This document shows positions 11,050 through 23,800 of a DNA stretch of 58,311 nucleotides, in pieces. The position numbers and the translations under genes are program-made. The notes beneath the pieces were generated by a model. That model did not search any database. It saw only the letters and a program-made list of their open reading frames with translations, and was not told where the DNA came from. The stretch comes from Oopsacas minuta (lineage: Eukaryota; Porifera; Hexactinellida; Lyssacinosida; Leucopsacidae). Positions within the stretch are counted from its first letter, which is position 1. Each line of letters starts with the position of its first letter. The DNA lies in contig JAKMXF010000040.1 in the NCBI GenBank assembly GCA_024704765.1, positions 1-58,311 of the forward strand, in the 5' to 3' direction.

Positions 11050-11583
11050 GAGTTTCGGAGTCTGAAAGTTACAAATTCACAGATTTATCATATGAATAAT
11101 CATATTTCCATACCTTCTTGCATATTATTCCAAATAATGCTAGAGATTTCATTTTAACTGCTAGTAAGGTGTACTCGAGTATGTAGATTCCAATTTTGAT
11201 ATTTTTCAAATCTATATCTATTTGATTTACAATATGATTAATCATAACACAAACAAATAATCCTGAGCTGCACTTCCAGTCTGTCGGCTGGACATTTTTA
11301 ATGTACGATCGTGATCGTGATAATTGATTTGGCTATCGGCTGATGCCCTAGCTATATCCATAAAACTACAAGGGGTTTACATAAATTCTAATATCCTTTG
11401 TATGCATTATTCAAATCTATTGCATTGTCAGTAAATTGTCCAATTGGGGGACGATTTTTATAAATACAATTTACAATTCAATATAAAGAATAAACGAGTG
11501 AGATGATTTGGTATTCTGGAGGCCATAAATGATCTAGGGTTCGAATGTTTTCCCTCATCTAGCTTTATGCCTGGCACCCATAA

Positions 11584-12440
11584 ATTAGTCAAAATTGTAT
11601 ATAACTAGTATTTATGGTCTCAAAAACCTTTTCATCTTTGTTATCAAAAAAAGAAAATTTGGAAATAGAATGAGAATTTTGGAAATCCCATTCAAATATA
11701 GATTGCTAAATAAGTTGGTTGAATTTGAGTACTTTGGATCCTATTAATATCATACATCTCATACATGATTGTTGTATGACATTATTCCTTATCTGGGATA
11801 CTCTATAATCCAGGAGAATGATTCCGGAGTATTGTCATACTTCTGGTAGAATGTAACATTATCCGATAATCCGGGATCACAATTCGTACAAGTAGTATGT
11901 TGGTTGTTCAGTTCTAAAAGGCAACACGTGTAGAAACAATTATGTGGAAACAGGTTTTGAAGCTGTCCAATTATCCATAGTATATGTCAACGTGGTTCTT
12001 CTAATTGATTTCTATAATGATAATTCAAATTGGAATTCACTTGTTTGAGCAGCGTTAAATTGAGATTATATATATAAATTTAAACAATTTGTTTCCTTTA
12101 TTCATATCATAAAAACAATAATAAATTTGCATATAAAAACCTTGGAAACTCAAAATTCGGATTCAGCTTACTTACATACCCCTGGGTACCCGTTTAGAGC
12201 TATCATGTACGTGTATTTTGAGATTTGGCTACTTGTTTACGTTATATTCATAAAAACAACAATAAATTTACATATGATTAATCCAGAAGTGTGAAAATCG
12301 GGTTCGCATGTTCGATATATTTAGTGAAGTTTTATTGAATTCTTTTACTACCTTGATTAACACAATAAATACATAGTTATGCTAGAGTTTCAAAATTGCA
12401 TACCCTAAATCCTTCCCTTGACAACGGACAAACAAACAAT
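11584..12440. repeat. Dispersed repeat B, copy 1
   Basis: Nearly identical to 26419-27285 over about 520 bp (for example TTTATGGTCTCAAAAACCTT and TATCCGATAATCCGGGATCA), with more divergence in the last 330 bp. A third, older copy of the last part is at 51258-51440. No coding capacity; probably a non-autonomous transposon. Confidence 0.75.
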
Positions 12441-12974
12441 CACTGAGATTGAATAATATAGATTAATCAAATACATAATGGGTCAGGATGGGTCAGATAA
12501 TGAACTACAGCGTGTGAACAACAAGAAGATTAAATAACTGTAAAACATATAATGTCGGTAAAAGGAGTAGTCAACAAGGCCATGAGTATACAGAAACCGT
12601 ATGGTTTATCACAGATGCATGGGGATAAATTCATTTCTAAACTCCAATAACTGTCTAATATCTCATTTTGGCATACTGGAAGAAGAGTTTTATGGATTTT
12701 GGAGTATTCAAGCTAATAGACAAATGCTTCTCATAATATAGACGCAAACTAGACGAAAGTTCAGCAACTTTATTCCGAGCTTCAATGTAGATGGAATGGG
12801 TAATTGAATTAGGTCTATGAAAATACATACTCCATATGTTTAAATACAGAATTGTTGAAATATGAAAACCCCATTCATAAAATGACCCTCTTTCTGAGAA
12901 CGCAAGCGAGAATGATATCGTATAGAGACCTGAAATCCTTCATAATAATTCAACAGACTAATTATGACTAAATT

Positions 12975-13265
12975 TTGCAGCCCAAACTTCAAGAATACTG
13001 TTCACAAGGTCATCTCTGATTGTGTTATATAGGAAACTAATCTTGGGCATCTTTTTGTAAAAGTTGGGTTGATAATCAAGGAATATAACGCTGTGGTCGC
13101 TGACTCTAAGAGGGGTCTAGCAAAAACGTACCTAACATGATAGGGAGGGAGGCGCTAGTGTATAGGCGGTCCAATCAATACCTCATAGACTAAAATCACC
13201 TAATCGAATCATGTTATTGTCTGGGATGGATCGAATAGTGTTACGCAAGATTGGGTACGATCATG
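12975..13265 (-). pseudogene. LINE (non-LTR retrotransposon) endonuclease relic
   Basis: Read on the minus strand, NNMIRLGDFSL, a stop, then GIDWTAYT matches the GDFN...DW block of APE-type endonucleases. About 25 codons later, VSDHSVIFLDYQPNFYKKM holds the catalytic SDH motif. The usual N of GDFN is S here, a stop interrupts the block and frames change between motifs, so this is dead. No reverse-transcriptase domain was recognised nearby. Confidence 0.6.
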
Positions 13266-13878
13266 TAAAGATTTGGCAAACGATAAAAACCGCTATAAAC
13301 AGATATTTGTAGAGGAAAATTCACTTAATTATAACAACGTGGAAGTCATGAACATTTTCTTATCAATATACACTGAAACACTATGAGTGTGAAGTTGGCA
13401 GCGAAATACATCGAGCACCCTTTAACACGTTATAATTATGTCTCCAGTGAAGTTAGAGAGATGCCATTTGGACTATACCAATACTATCCTGGGAGGTTTA
13501 TGTCATGTTATATATTATATATGATAATAGTGTATTTTTGTTGCCTACAATCACTCTAGTAGTTTAATAGAGATAGAGTAACCAGTATTACTTTACCAGC
13601 ACTTAATCTTATATATATAATCTAGTATACGTATATCTAAACACGCCAGAATGCTCAGGTAGACCTGAACAATTGTATACTTAAGTAACAGAGGTCGTAT
13701 ACATAAAATTGTAAAAATGTGAGGAAAGACCCATCAAAAACACATGAAGATGAAATAAGGAAAAGAAAAGTATAATTGGAGAATACCAATAATAAACAAA
13801 TAGTAATGGAAAAGTAATTAATAAATAAGCAAAGAAATTATTCAAATGACAAAAATGAACTATGGAAATTCACCTAAC

Positions 13879-14502
13879 GCTTTCATTTGTTCGAATTTGC
13901 ATGTTGTCATTTGTTAGAAATGATGAGGCTGTCAAATGTTCAATTAATCATTTCCAATGTTGTCATTTATTCGGCTAGTATTCAAAATCTCGCACTTTTT
14001 CCAAACATATTTACAAACTTTCTACCATTTTCTACATATGTATCCATATTATGCAACATTATACATCTGCTTCTACATTATCTATAAAACTAAAAAGAGA
14101 CTTCAAAAATAGCTGAAAATCTAAAAAATCCCTGGTCCAAATTTCCCAAATATATAACACAGAGCCACTTACAGTCGTTTACCAGAGGTAATAACAGTTA
14201 AAAACACTGTGATCCCATTGTCCATCCTATAAATACAATACCTGCTATCCAGAACAGTAAACAGCAATCAGAACAAAACATTCATCACCATTAGGTTAGT
14301 ATAAAGATCCCCGATTCCCTCTTCTTACAACCTATTGCTAACGAACCTAGTAAATATCCCGTGATGATTCCGTACTATCTCATAAATCCCGCGATTTCTA
14401 CCAGTCGGACAAATGACAACATTTGGAAAATACAAGTCGAACAAATGATGCATCTGAAATAACTAGTCGAACATATGACAACCTCATTATATCGAACAAA
14501 TG
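13879..14502. mobile_element. Inverted-repeat element with repeated CATTTGTTCGA-like subunits
   Basis: The left arm (about 13879-13977) and right arm (about 14400-14502) are imperfect inverted copies of about 95-100 bp. Each arm carries three or four degenerate copies of a TTGTCATTTGTTCGA-type unit. The internal 420 bp contains no recognisable gene. Probably a MITE-like element with subterminal repeats. Confidence 0.5.
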
Positions 14503-14548
14503 CAGTGCCCTCAAAATCACAACACATAAACATAGATAGATTTGTATA

Positions 14549-15421
14549 TCAAAATATATGTAGAAAGTTCACATTATGATGACACACTACTATAACTCTG
14601 TCATGATTGTCTACTGTTACTGCTGTTGGTTGCTCAGAGACTGGAATATGGTGAATTGATTGAAATTCTGGGTTGAAGATGGCAATAGAATTAGAGTTAT
14701 AATCAGCAATTAGAATGTTGTTAGAATTGTCAATAAAGAAAGATCGGGGATTAATGACCTGATTTCCTTTTCCTCGCGAAATTACACTCTTCAGGAGTAT
14801 GTGGTTATGATTGAATAGATGGATACAAGGATTTGATTTATCTGACACAATAATGTATTCATTAGAGAGTTTAACATCACTAGGGTATTTGAATGAACTT
14901 AATTGTGATTTGTATTTGAAATCTTGTGAGAGTATTTGAACTCGATTGTTATGATAATCACAAATGTAAATATCATCATTAGATTCATTGATTGCCATAC
15001 CCCAAGGAATGCCGAATTCTAATTCACCATTTCCCTGTTTACCAATTCTAGAAATAAGTTCACCATCAAGATTATAATTCAGTATACCATGGTAATGAGT
15101 AATTAGAATCCTACTCCTACAAATAACTAATCTTCTTGGATAGGTCATGTTTCCTTCTCCTGTACTATCACCAAATTTGAACATATACTTAGCAGTACTG
15201 TCAAATACTTTAACACAGTCATCAAAAGAATCTAATATATAAATATCCCCAGTTATGTCATCTACTGCAACACAATTTGGATACTTGAGTTCCTCATTTC
15301 CATTTCCTCCCTTACAAATACTCACTAGAGGTTGTATCTTACTCGAGTAGTCAATTCCAGTTCTCACTCTCTCTAAATTATCCTCAACAGATTCTAGTCC
15401 AATAGGATTAGATGTGGCCAT
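14549..15421 (-). CDS. NHL-repeat propeller protein (290 aa)
   Basis: An intact single-exon ORF starting MATSNPIGLESVEDN. After a 30-residue lead it has six NHL-like blades: YPNCVAVDDITGDIYILD, a degenerate second blade (ILITHYHGILNYNLDGELIS), IPWGMAINESNDDIYICD, YPSDVKLSNEYIIVSD, NPRSFFIDNSNNILIAD and TAVTVDNHDRVIVV. There is no signal peptide, RING, B-box or coiled coil, so it is a free cytosolic propeller. The leader shares TTTAG followed by CAATA before the ATG with other members. It is the same length as the loci at 41367 and 56318 (once the insert there is discounted). Function unknown. Confidence 0.88.
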   Translation of the reverse strand: MATSNPIGLESVEDNLERVRTGIDYSSKIQPLVSICKGGNGNEELKYPNCVAVDDITGDIYILDSFDDCVKVFDSTAKYMFKFGDSTGEGNMTYPRRLVICRSRILITHYHGILNYNLDGELISRIGKQGNGELEFGIPWGMAINESNDDIYICDYHNNRVQILSQDFKYKSQLSSFKYPSDVKLSNEYIIVSDKSNPCIHLFNHNHILLKSVISRGKGNQVINPRSFFIDNSNNILIADYNSNSIAIFNPEFQSIHHIPVSEQPTAVTVDNHDRVIVVCHHNVNFLHIF

Positions 15422-16062
15422 TATTGCTAAATATTTATAGGAGTATGAATTAATACAAATAGTCAGTAGACATACATGTAGCTCATGGTCATATACGAAA
15501 AATTACTAGTGATAATAGTCGATGAAAATGGTATAACAGTTAAATGTAAAGTACGTATACTTCACAGATTCTTGTAATTGGTTGAATGTTACTCATTTGG
15601 GTTTGTTATAATGCACAGTGGACTTGTTACATGGAGTGCTAGCAGGGTGACCAGATGTCATCCTTTGGGAAGGTCAGTGCGTTGTAGCCTCGCTAATCCG
15701 AACAGCATAGTCCCAATTGCAAAATATATCGTTCTGGCTAGCGAAATTGAATAAAACTATACTATAGTCTCTAGGAGTACATTGCTTTGGAAGTAGTCAA
15801 TTGAAAGGCCTTCGAAGTATGTAATATTGCACAATTAGGGTTGTTGATGGTTCTTCAACTTCTAAGACCGGTTATCGTCTCTCTTCTAACTCAATACTTT
15901 GGTAATACCAGGGTATTATGATTCTAGTGATTGCAAGGTTTTAATTCAAAATATGACATCATAGGAAAATTCACTTATCGAAAATTCAATATTTGAATTT
16001 CTCTAATTTCGTATTTAATTCGAATAAATATTCACCAAATATGTTTATAAATCAATACGTCA

Positions 16063-16405
16063 TCACGTCTTCATATGTTACTCCGATTATTTCATGAATG
16101 GATTTTTAGAAATATATTTTTAATGTACAAATTATAAATTGTGAAATCTTTGCTGTAATAAGCTATCTTTGAACTTAGATTATCTTAATTGTAAAGCAAA
16201 TGAACAAATCAATTATCCTAAAATCAACTAGGATATTACGTGTCTTTGTTACACAAAAAATGCAAACACTAAAGTGGTATAAATGAACTAATCATCGCAT
16301 AATTGCGCCTAAACTTGATGAAGATGACTGTTTGAACTTTTACATTAGTCTAAGTTGATTCCTTAGATGTCCTTACCCTGAAAAGGTTCAATTCAAAACA
16401 TTGAA
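16063..16405. repeat. Dispersed repeat D, copy 1
   Basis: An inverted copy occupies 57965-58311, starting at the same TACGTCATCACGTCTTCATA edge. Repeat A follows both copies in the same relative order, so D and A may be parts of one longer element. The ORF at 16423-16677 between them has no recognisable domain and is not called. Confidence 0.65.
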
Positions 16406-16715
16406 GGAAAAATCTTTCTTTAATGAAACATATAAAATTTAACTCTTATCTTATTCTATGCATAATTTGGCAGCATTGTTCTGATTCAGTACCCGAATAT
16501 GATATATTTTGGATAGCCTGTGTCAAATTTAAGATTCCGGGAAATATTCACAGGTATTTGAGAACTGGGTTCACCACTAATCAGGGGTTCATGTCTGCAA
16601 TAGAATTGGATACAATTAAGTATTTTGGAAAAAGAATTTATGGAATTGGGGCAAAACAGTTGTGTATTCTAGCTTAAGAACAAACTAAGCTATAATTTGA
16701 TGCGATGAAATACCG

Positions 16716-17340
16716 ACAAGAACAAGCGTTACTGCTATTCAAAGGTTCCCGCAGAGTAAAGATGGAGGTCCCAAATGCTTGAATATATTCATGGTTATAA
16801 TATAAATTATAAACATGAATAAATTATTGTTTGTTTGTTTATCTGTCTGTTCATTGTCAAAAGAAAGGAGTATTGATTTGCTACTATTAGATTGAATTAG
16901 CATTTCCAGATGTTACTTAGCAAAAACTCAGCACAGTGCCAAAACTGGGGTTCACAGAATCGTAAAACTAGATTTGCTGACTTGTAGTCTATTGGAGGGA
17001 TTAGTTTATGACATAACCGTCTCTCCGGGGGTGCTACATAATGAAAGTAACTACTCACCTTTATCTAGAATTAAGACAATAAATATTTAGAAATATCTTT
17101 AGTAGAATAAAATATAATAATATTAACAGAAATATAAAATCAGAATAACATCAAGTTATATAATTACTGATATACATATAGTAATGTGATACTACTGTAT
17201 TCTCTTGTACATATTCTGATACTTAATAAATTGTGTTATGACCAAGATTATTACAGATGTGTGCAGTTATAGAGAACTAAACGAATGATAAATCGAACCC
17301 TCCAACTCCCTGAACGAAACAAATTATTGGAGTCAGTCGT
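16716..17340. repeat. Dispersed repeat A, long copy
   Basis: The core AGACAATAAATATTTAGAAA...TAGTAATGTGATACTACTGT recurs at about 27379, 29570, 39869, 44015, 44740 (plus) and 51835, 57555 (minus). The longest copies (this one and 29570-30270) start near GAACAAGCGTT and contain a TTTGTTTATCTGTCTGTTC stretch. No ORF, so likely a non-autonomous element or SINE-like repeat. Confidence 0.7.
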
Positions 17341-18032
17341 GTCCTGCTGTGGGAGCGAGTTGGAGCGCCGCTCCCATACTTGTTTAAACAAATCAAATTA
17401 TCAAGTAACAGTAGTTCACAAGTTACTGAATTTGTGTACCTGATATCTACAGTAGCATACAATCAATATTTGAAAGAAATTGAAATTTGTTCCAAATATT
17501 TTTAAGTTGAGTTAAGAGAGGAAATGTTTACTATAAAATATATTTCTTCATTCATAAACCCTTTGCAAGTCTATACTATGCCATGATTTTGAAACCACTT
17601 GCGTTACTAGTAAGTAGTACTTTGGTCGTATATGCTGTACCCTGCTGCGCCCCTGGCTATGGGCTATGGCTCTAAACATTTTTTTCAGGTAGTTTAGTGA
17701 TAGTCAACTTCCTATTCACTATTTTAGTTCATTCTTTACGCTTCTAGGTCATTTTAGATAGCATAGAGGCTACATGAATAGCACTTGATAGCATCCATAA
17801 ATTGTCTGATGCTACATCTTAGGGTATTGATAAGCTATACCCTGATTACAGTAAAAATATGAGACAACACTATCCTATTAGACTTCGGAGGACATAAGGA
17901 AATTGTGAATATTTTCGTAATTTCTCGAAGTTGCTAATATTGAATTTTTTGCAAGATATTATCTAAAATATATATTAGTGATAATTGTAGTCTTATTTTC
18001 TTTCAGTAAAATTAGATAATTTTCTGTCTCAG

Positions 18033-20386
18033 ATGACGTCAAATGAATCAAGTTCAAGTTATGAAGAACATGTCCTCAATGAGCAGTGAGATTTCTCAGA
18101 CTCCTTTTTAGATTCAGATGATATCTCCTATATTTCATCGCCTCCTGTACCTTCTCTTGATACTACCTTACTTCTATATCCATCTCAAAATGAATCTACC
18201 TCTGAGACAGTAATTAGTCCAATATCTCCAGGGATTTCACAATCACTCACCTCTCTTGGATTGTCTCCTACCACTTCGAAATTGGTAAACACATGGGACG
18301 CCCCCGAAAACGTCGGATCTTTGGAAATAAATATAAAACTTGTACATCATCTCTTACAGATTTGGAAGACCAATCATAAACCTTATCGCAAATCACCTAA
18401 ACCAAAGAACCAGAAATACGTAAAGGTACTCCATCACAGAGGTTACATTTCAAAATTTCGCATTCCGCCAACGACGCGATCTAAACCTGTGTTACTGCAT
18501 TCAGGCTCATGAGAAAAGGTGAGAAATGCACACAGACCAACTGATATGAGAATTCTTGATGTTGGCATCCTAGCAGAGGTATTCTCTACCTTTATTTGCG
18601 CCGAATGTGTTGGGAGTCTTTCTCATTATGAAGAAAAATGGATTCATGGTTGGCAGACCTTTACAGAGTCAAATGTAATAGATGTCACAAAGAATATGCT
18701 ACCTTCCTTCTTCACGCTCTCTCGATATTCCTAGCCACCATACATGTGTCAATATGCCATTTATACCCAGTGATATGAATGAAGTTACGATGAGGTCAGT
18801 TATGGCTGTACACTCTACTGCTATGTCGTGGCGTAATTTTCACAAGCTATCTACAATATTTGATATGCCCCCACCAGTTCAGAGCATGCCATCTCCATAT
18901 CTGAATCGTCTTGAAAATGTTACTAAATTTGCAGTAGGGACTGCCATGTCTGATGCCGCTCAACGGCTACACCAGAGATCAGACTGTGAAGTATCACCTG
19001 AATCTAATGCTACCAACATAGCAGTCAGCTTCGATAGCTCCTGGAAGACCAGAGGATTTATTCCAAAATAGGTTTCGGTGCTGTTATCTCTACCGACACC
19101 AAGAAGGTACTGGACTACGAAATCACGAGTCGTCTCTACGAGAAGTGCTCTGTCTGGACAGAAGAGAAGCGGAAAGATAGACCAGCCGAGTACGAGAAGT
19201 GGTTAGATTGTCATAGGCTAAACTGCAACCAAAACTACACTGGATCTTCTCAGAGTATGCAGAAACAGCCAAGAGGATTTGGGGACGCTCCTTAGTGAAG
19301 AATCACCTGGCATACTCGGTTTTTGTTGGAGATGGAGATTCAAAAAGTTTTCAGCAGGTGGAAGATCCAAATCCATACACTCTTGTCAAGGTTCGAAAGG
19401 AGGAATGTAAAACGCATGTAGTTAAGCGGCTGAAGCGAGCTCTGAAGAAGAAGAAGAGAAGTACAAAAATTCTACTTATGTACAATACGCACTAACTGAA
19501 TGGAAGGCTGACTATATCGCTGCAAATTATTCTACAGTGATCTATCAACACCGTGGCTTAGCATCAACCAAGCTGTGTTCTGCTCTACACATACTAGTTG
19601 ATCATGTGGCAGGGGATCATTCGAGCTATCCTACTGGAGGACAATCTTGATGTAGATGGAGAAACCCATCAAGCTCTTCAGCACCTACTGCTCTTACAAC
19701 CTTCAAACCTATTGATATAGAAAAGGTACGGGAAGTATTCAATACTTATGCCTCACAAGAATTCTGTAACCATCTCACATTAGGACTAACACAAAATGCT
19801 GATGAATCTCTACACAACACTATATGGAGTCTCTGTCCCAAGAGCAAGTACTTATCACCACAATCTATTAGGATAAGCACCGCTATCCTAATCCTAACCT
19901 TCAACGAAGGGGAATTTTCACTATTCAGACTCCTGACTGACCTTGGCCTGTCTCCCTCTTGGCGGACTTATAATGCTATTCTCAAACGAGAATACTGGTC
20001 AGATTATTCTCGATGTGCTCAGAAGAAGTCTAATTATCAAAGACGAAGAAGAAAAGCGAGATTATTCAGACAATATATAGAGAGTGCTCTGTTGAAAACA
20101 GAAGGCTGAAGAAGTTATAAAGGGGGACAGTTTGGGTCTGAGAATGCCCCAAAGTAGAAATGTGCAAAGAGAAGAATGAGACAACTTAGTGTCTCTCCTG
20201 TCACTTCACAGTCTTCGTCTGATTCATCCAGCAGTTCAGACTCTGGTATCCTGTGTAGCAATTGCAATCAAAGAGACCCCATACCAGTACCATTGAGGAG
20301 AGTGGGTAAAAAGGAACCATCGGAGTGGGTCATGTGTGATACATGTGAAGATTGGGTACACTGTTATTGTACCGATGTGGTCATAG
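18033..20386 (+). pseudogene. Mutator-like transposase with PHD-like tail, decayed
   Basis: The reading starts at ATG 18033 with a Ser-rich acidic N-terminus and needs several frame changes. TGA codons occur at 18087 and 18510. A zinc-binding block FICAECVGSLSHYEEKW and, in a second frame, CNRCHKEYATFLLHAL lies at 18588-18720. The transposase core follows: NIAVSFDSSWKTRGF (first acidic residue), YTGSSQSM, then VGDGDSKSFQQVEDPN (second acidic residue), and NADESLHNTIW with its glutamate. These are hallmarks of the Mutator-like transposase domain family common in invertebrate genomes. The C-terminal ORF (20176 on) has a PHD-like zinc cluster, CSNCNQRD and WVMCDTCEDWVHCYC, cut at about 20384 by repeat C. 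No terminal repeats were found. Confidence 0.75.
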
Positions 20387-20612
20387 AAATATATTTCATT
20401 GCTTCAATAGAAGGTATTATCGCAGCCACTTTAGCCTCGATATAACGGGAGTAGACTAACAGGAGCATCACTATAGACAAGTTAACAAGTGTATTAAATT
20501 GCAGTACATTAACTGAGTGTGCTCTCTCATTAGATTACACATAATTATAAGGATTTATCTATATTATGCATAAAATTTAATATTGTTACTAGAAAAGTAG
20601 TTCTGATACACC
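20384..20612. repeat. Dispersed repeat C, copy 1
   Basis: About 229 bp, closely similar to 29239-29467 in the same orientation (TATTTCATTGCTTCAATAGA...ACTAACAGGAGCATCA). It begins inside the PHD-like coding segment of the transposase pseudogene and so truncates it. Confidence 0.75.
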
Positions 20613-20835
20613 CAAGAGCGTGGCCAGCATAGAATCTAGGGAGGTCAAAGTGACCAGTTGCGAGCGTAGCGAGCATTTTTGGGGTTTGTTTCAGGTCGCG
20701 TTTCCATTATCTGGGCTCACCATGATAGGGATTGCGTTGCCTGAATAACCTCCGGGTAGAGGTCCCCACAAAGTTCGATGTACCTTGCCTTTGAGCGTTT
20801 TCGAATGATGGAAAATAGTCGTGAAACGCTAAGAA

Positions 20836-23800
20836 TTAGTCAGAAGAGTGCAATAGGTAGAATACAGCATTGAGTGACCCGATGAAAGTGTCGCAGTCCC
20901 AAAGTTGGATAATTGGTTTTCTCATTTCGTCATATTTGTAGAATTGCCCGTTTTGGTAAAGGATTGAATAGAAGTGTCTACTACTCAATATACTAAAGCC
21001 AGCAAGTTGGTAGTGAAGTGTCCGTTGGTTGTGACTGATGGTAAAGTGTTTGTCAATATCACCTACAAAAATGTCTGGCAATTCGGGTAGATGTCCGATT
21101 TCAATTGTTAGCATGACAGGTATTGACTTGAATTGACCAGATATCCTCTCTAAGACAGCAGTAGTTGATCCACAAGACTTGCATTTAATAGGAACGAGAC
21201 TTCGATTAACAGATGATTCCAGGTTTGTAATAACGCCTCCTATATTACTAATCATGGATTGTGTCTCAAAGATTGGTGCTTTGGTGGCATTGGAAGATAG
21301 TGAAATATTTGTCGTTGCACAAATCTTCTGTTCGTAAATATTTGATGATGTTACCCTCTGATCCAAAGAAATCGTAAGACCGTATCAATCCTGAGGAATC
21401 ATAAAAAACTTCAAGCCCAATTTTGTAGCAACATATTCTCGAAGTTTCTCAAATTCACAATTAGCAGCCAATTGGAATATGTAGTGGAATTTAGCTTCAA
21501 TATGTGTACTTCCGATTAACTTCAGTGAGTCTATGATGGTTGCTTTATTCGAACTAAGAATAGCCAATATACTGTCGATAGAACAGGTGTTAGATTGCAC
21601 GATGTTGTTATACTCTCCTCCATTTAGGATATGTATAAGATCTGATGTATTTTGTATAGATTGTTCTGGTATTTCAATGATCTCATGAACTTGCTCAGTT
21701 GGGAATATTAACTCAATTATTACTGGTAATAGAACAGCAATTGGATAGTCAAGATCTCTTCGCGTCTCTTCAGGTATTTCAGGAGGATAAGAGGAACGAT
21801 ATTCTGTGTACCAATTACCGGCTGATACAGCAAGTTTCTCCTTAATCTCAAAATTTAGTTCGTTGGGTGGATGGTAAGAATATAGTAAATTCAATGAAGT
21901 TAGAGATGCAGCTTTTGTAGCGAGTTTCTCATGTAGTTGGGTTAAGTAGGTGTTATTGATAAGGGCTGATAGTATTCGAGGTTTCAATTGAAGTAGCTCA
22001 GAGTCGATATTTTCATAGATTGAGTGTTGTTGCAGTGTTTCAAATGTTTCTTCCATGGTATCCAGGTTCAATATATCATCCAATGAATCTAAATACATAA
22101 TAAATATGTGAAATGTAGGATTGCCATTACGTATTAATCGAATCAATACAGAACACAACTAGTTTTCTATGTACGTAATCATGGGCTGAGCCAATTAGTT
22201 ATAGTTCAGTACAATATTGTCTCGCTAATATTTTTACCGCTAGGAGGGAATTTGCAAGATCTTTTGGGCTTCTTTGATTTGCCTGTCTTCGTTCGAACCT
22301 GCCTTTTTTTCGTTCATGCGAGAATGATATTTTCGTGATAGATGGATAGGTAGTTTTGTTGTTTTGCTATCTGGGTCTTTGCGAGCAACTAGGTGGCTTA
22401 GTTTAACTTTCTCTATCGTATATGGTCCCAAATATTTCCTTGCATCTTTTGTTCCTGGGAGTCGCTTGGCTTTCTTTATATTATGTACAAGTACTTCATC
22501 TCCTTTCCACAAATTCTGATCTAAAGTTAAAACAGTGATTATAATTATACAAAGAATTATAATCTGCCAATTACGTACAGTTTGTAATGATGCTAATTTT
22601 ATAACTAAAAGTAAGTGTTTTGGAATTCAAGAATTCATATAGTTGAGGAAACAATAAATTAGTTCCGATTTAAGATTATTTCATATTTACCTGATTATAC
22701 AACAGTCAGTTAATTCAATTTAATTTTAGTAAGAGATGATGTATGAAATTCCAACATGTTACATCACAACAAGAATGTGTTTCTTTATTACTTACCTGTT
22801 GTGTTTAACTTTGCTGTCATATGTTTTCTTTTGAACTTTCTGACCAGCCTTGATGTTTTCAATAGCAGTCATCCTGTCAGCTTTACGTGTGGAAGAAAGA
22901 TTTTCTATCCATTCGTTATCAATTATAGGAAAGTCGAATGAGCGTGGTTCGTTTGCATCCATTTGAATATTCTCATCTTCTGATACTTCTGCCTCTGAGA
23001 TATCAGCTTCGGTTAGTAATCTGGGGTTAGTTGGAGAAGTGATAAGATTGAGAAGGTTAGATGAATCAAAGTCTCTCCCAAACATGAGATAAAAGGGTGT
23101 GTAGCTTGTAGAGATTTTGGTTTGAGTATTTGCTGCTAGTACTGCTGTCTGTAATTTCTCTGTCCATTCAGTGTCCCATCAGATTGCATCTTGTTGATTT
23201 TTCTATTTGTAAAAAGTGTTAAATAGATTCAAAGCTATCTAATTATAAACGTATGTTAGGCTTATAATATATATACATTTATATTTAGCATCAATACTCA
23301 CGTTTTCAATATTTTGTTGTATGACTCAACAAGCCCGTTACTTTGTGGGTGGTATGCTGTGGTTCTTCTGGTGTTCACATTTATCTTCTTGTGAAATTCT
23401 TGAAATTCCTATTTTGAAAGTAAATAAGAGAACAATAACAATCTACTACACGCATGTATTTAGTTTTGTACAACAATAGTTAGAAAGATAAAACGATTAA
23501 TAAGGTATATTTTCCATCTGAAGGTAGTAGCATTAATTCGGAAATTCTTATTTATTAGTATTTAACATAAATTAAAATCCAATTTTCCACACGGTTTCTT
23601 AAATATAGCCATCAGGACGCACAATATCCTACCAGGGTATATAGTGAAGCAATGCGTTGACAATTGACAATGCAACTTGTTACGTACGTATATCCAATAT
23701 AGTAAGTTGTATTGTGTATCAGGAATAACTTACTTGGTGTATTTACAATTACTAATCTCGAGTATGTAAAAAATATGAGTTATCTTGCTTGAGAATTCTG

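Larger units (their letters stand above)
15422..18032. other. Region between the 14.5-kb NHL gene and the Mutator-like pseudogene
   Basis: It begins with the NHL leader shared with the 37.8- and 42.2-kb loci, then holds repeats D and A. No other gene is supported. Confidence 0.45.
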
